Made by a program: the position numbers and the translations under genes
Part shown: piece after piece, positions 62,644 through 64,000 of the stretch
Numbering within the stretch: position 1 is the first letter of the stretch
Layout: each line of letters opens with the position of its first letter
The notes under the pieces: generated by a model
Databases searched by the model: none
What the model saw: only the letters and a program-made list of their open reading frames with translations
What the model was told of the DNA's origin: nothing
Source of the DNA: Bradyrhizobium daqingense
Lineage (GTDB): Bacteria; Pseudomonadota; Alphaproteobacteria; Rhizobiales; Xanthobacteraceae
Reading direction: 5' to 3'
DNA length: 64,000 nt
NCBI RefSeq assembly: GCF_021044685.1
Contig: NZ_CP088014.1
Span: forward strand, 3,954,001 to 4,018,000

Positions 62644-63594
62644 ATGAGCGTCTTTGTCCTCCGACGTCTGTTGACCTTGCTGGCGACGCTGGTCGGTGCA
62701 TCGCTGATCATTTTCCTGGTGCTCGATGCGCTGCCCGGCAACGCCGCGCAGATGCTGATGGGCGCCGACGCCTCGCCGGACGCGGTCCGCGCGCTCACCG
62801 TCAAGCTCGGGCTCGACCAGCCGCTGGCGGTTCGCTACCTGCAATGGATCAAGGGACTGCTGTCCGGCGACCTCGGCAACTCCTATGTCTACGGCACGCC
62901 GGTCGCGAGCCTGATCGCGGAGCGGCTGGTGCTGACCGTTCCGCTCGCGATCATGGCCATGACCGTCACGGTGACGCTGGCGCTCTCCGCCGGGATTTAC
63001 ACTGCGGCCAACCACAACAAGCTCGGCGATGTCGGCGTGATGTCGCTGACCCAGGTCGGCATCGCGCTGCCGAACTTCTGGTTCGCGATCCTCCTGGTGC
63101 TGCTGTTCTCGGTGCGGCTGCAATGGCTCTCGGCGGGCGGCTTTGCCGGCTGGGAAGACGGCATCTGGCCGGGCGTCAAGTCGCTGCTGCTGCCGGCGAT
63201 CTCGCTCGCGGTGGTGCAGGCCGCCATCCTCGCGCGCGTCACGCGCTCGGCCGTGCTGGAGGTGCTGCGCGAGGACTTCGTCCGCACCGCGCGGGCAAAA
63301 GGGCTCGGCAAGCGCGAGGTGCTGTGGCGTCATGTGTTGCGCAACGCCATGATCCCCGTGATGACGGTGATGGGGCTGCAATTCGCCAATCTGCTCGCCG
63401 GCACGATCGTGATCGAGAACGTGTTCTACCTGCCGGGCCTCGGCCGCCTGATCTTCCAGTCGATCGCCAACCGCGACCTGATCGTGGTGCGCAACTGCGT
63501 GATGCTGCTGGCGACCATGGTGGTCATCGTCAATTTCGTCGTCGACGTGCTCTATGCCTTCATCGATCCCCGCATCAAGGTCCACGATCTGTGA
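62644..63594 (+). CDS. Peptide-type ABC transporter permease, DppB-like
   Basis: The 316-residue permease has six helices, the opening MSVFVLRRLLTLLATLVGASLIIFL and the coupling motif EDFVRTARAKGLGKREVLWRHVLRNAMIP characteristic of DppB/OppB. It begins 85 bases after the amidase. Its stop overlaps the GTG of the partner permease. Confidence 0.94.
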   Translation: MSVFVLRRLLTLLATLVGASLIIFLVLDALPGNAAQMLMGADASPDAVRALTVKLGLDQPLAVRYLQWIKGLLSGDLGNSYVYGTPVASLIAERLVLTVPLAIMAMTVTVTLALSAGIYTAANHNKLGDVGVMSLTQVGIALPNFWFAILLVLLFSVRLQWLSAGGFAGWEDGIWPGVKSLLLPAISLAVVQAAILARVTRSAVLEVLREDFVRTARAKGLGKREVLWRHVLRNAMIPVMTVMGLQFANLLAGTIVIENVFYLPGLGRLIFQSIANRDLIVVRNCVMLLATMVVIVNFVVDVLYAFIDPRIKVHDL

Positions 63595-64000
63595 GCGCGC
63601 CCATGACCATCGACGCGTCGCTCGCGACGCGGCCGCTGCCGGCCCGAACGTTCTGGCGCCGCGCGCTGCGCCATCGCAGCTTCGTGCTCGGCGCCACGCT
63701 GAGCCTGCTGGTGCTCGGCTCGGCGCTGCTGTCGTTGGTGTGGACGCCCTGGTCGCCCTATGAGATTGACATTGCCTCGAAACTCCGGCCGCCGTCCGCC
63801 GCGCACTGGCTCGGCACCGATTCCTTCGGTCGCGACATCGTCTCGCTGCTGCTCGCCGGCGCGCGTTCGACCATCATGGTCGGCATCATCGCCGTCAGCA
63901 TCGGTCTCACTTTCGGCGTCTGCCTCGGTCTGATCGCCTCAGCCAAGCGCGGCTGGACCGAAGAGATCATCATGCGCTTCGCCGATTTCAGCTTCGCCTT
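63591..64000 (+). CDS. Peptide-type ABC transporter permease, DppC-like (5' part)
   Basis: The gene runs off the window after about 136 codons; full DppC proteins have about 280-300. The visible part has a polar N-terminus, a first helix (LGATLSLLVLGSALLSLVW) and the DppC-type motif PPSAAHWLGTDSFGRDIVSLLLAGARSTIMVG. I start at the GTG at 63591 (overlapping the dppB-type stop; AAGGT upstream). An ATG at 63603 is possible. Binding protein and ATPase genes presumably lie downstream. Confidence 0.92.
   Translation, partial: MSAPMTIDASLATRPLPARTFWRRALRHRSFVLGATLSLLVLGSALLSLVWTPWSPYEIDIASKLRPPSAAHWLGTDSFGRDIVSLLLAGARSTIMVGIIAVSIGLTFGVCLGLIASAKRGWTEEIIMRFADFSFA

Noticed and set aside
61080..62804. 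A 574-codon minus-strand open frame
   Set aside because: Antisense to the amidase, which carries an intact catalytic triad; shadow frame.

Overview
The window is GC-rich and gene-dense. Codon use, short ATGA/GTGA gene junctions and three families of intergenic palindromic repeats typical of rhizobial genomes point to an alphaproteobacterium close to Bradyrhizobium. I assign this from protein and repeat recognition, not from a marker gene. I see no rRNA, tRNA, IS element, prophage or CRISPR array. The whole window reads as a chromosomal catabolic and transport region with many local regulators.

Layout. 1-7.0 kb: a divergent GntR regulator and an ADP-forming acyl-CoA synthetase, an IclR regulator, and a tripartite tricarboxylate transporter (TctCBA). 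7.0-14.4 kb: an NYN-LOTUS putative nuclease, adenine deaminase, the glyoxylate-to-glycerate pathway (gcl-hyi-glxR), a DUF1236 protein and a VanZ-like protein. 14.5-20.3 kb: a split ThDP-dependent 2-oxoacid decarboxylase, a D-2-hydroxyacid dehydrogenase, a small conserved protein, a GNAT enzyme and a large PLP amino-acid decarboxylase. 20.3-26 kb: a PaoABC-type molybdenum aldehyde oxidoreductase, and an Lrp/AsnC regulator divergent from alanine dehydrogenase. 26-35 kb: an AMP-ligase/TetR/Baeyer-Villiger monooxygenase operon divergent from a five-gene branched-chain-type ABC transporter. 35-38 kb: a small membrane protein, a YeiH-type exporter and an FAH-fold sugar-acid dehydratase-like protein. 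38-50.6 kb: a sugar region with a YtfQRT-YjfF transporter, GntR regulator, aldose 1-dehydrogenase, mutarotase and SMP-30 lactonase, followed by chvE-gguA-gguB. 50.7-60.1 kb: a polyol region with HAD phosphatase, SorC regulator, SmoEFGK transporter, SDR polyol dehydrogenase, FGGY kinase and PfkB kinase. 60.1-64 kb: a LysR regulator divergent from an amidase and a dipeptide-type ABC transporter that runs off the end.

How the genes fit together. Most blocks pair uptake with the first catabolic steps and one local regulator. In the sugar block, L-arabinose and/or D-galactose would enter by YtfQRT-YjfF or ChvE-GguAB, be oxidised at C1 without phosphorylation, and be hydrolysed by the lactonase. 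The FAH-fold protein just upstream is a candidate for a later dehydration step. In the polyol block an SDR makes a ketose that either the FGGY or the PfkB kinase could phosphorylate.

The most useful non-coding signals are: a two-site operator with 19-bp spacing found before both the sorC operon and the transporter operon it should control; a paired 17-bp operator in the first divergent promoter; a 19-bp palindrome before ytfQ; a TetR-type palindrome at the BVMO/ABC divergent promoter; and stem-loops just after the binding-protein gene in the ABC operons, which would favour excess binding protein. I found no wholly unprecedented system. The best candidates for undescribed biology are the BVMO/CoA-ligase/ABC module, the orphan split decarboxylase and the NYN-LOTUS protein.
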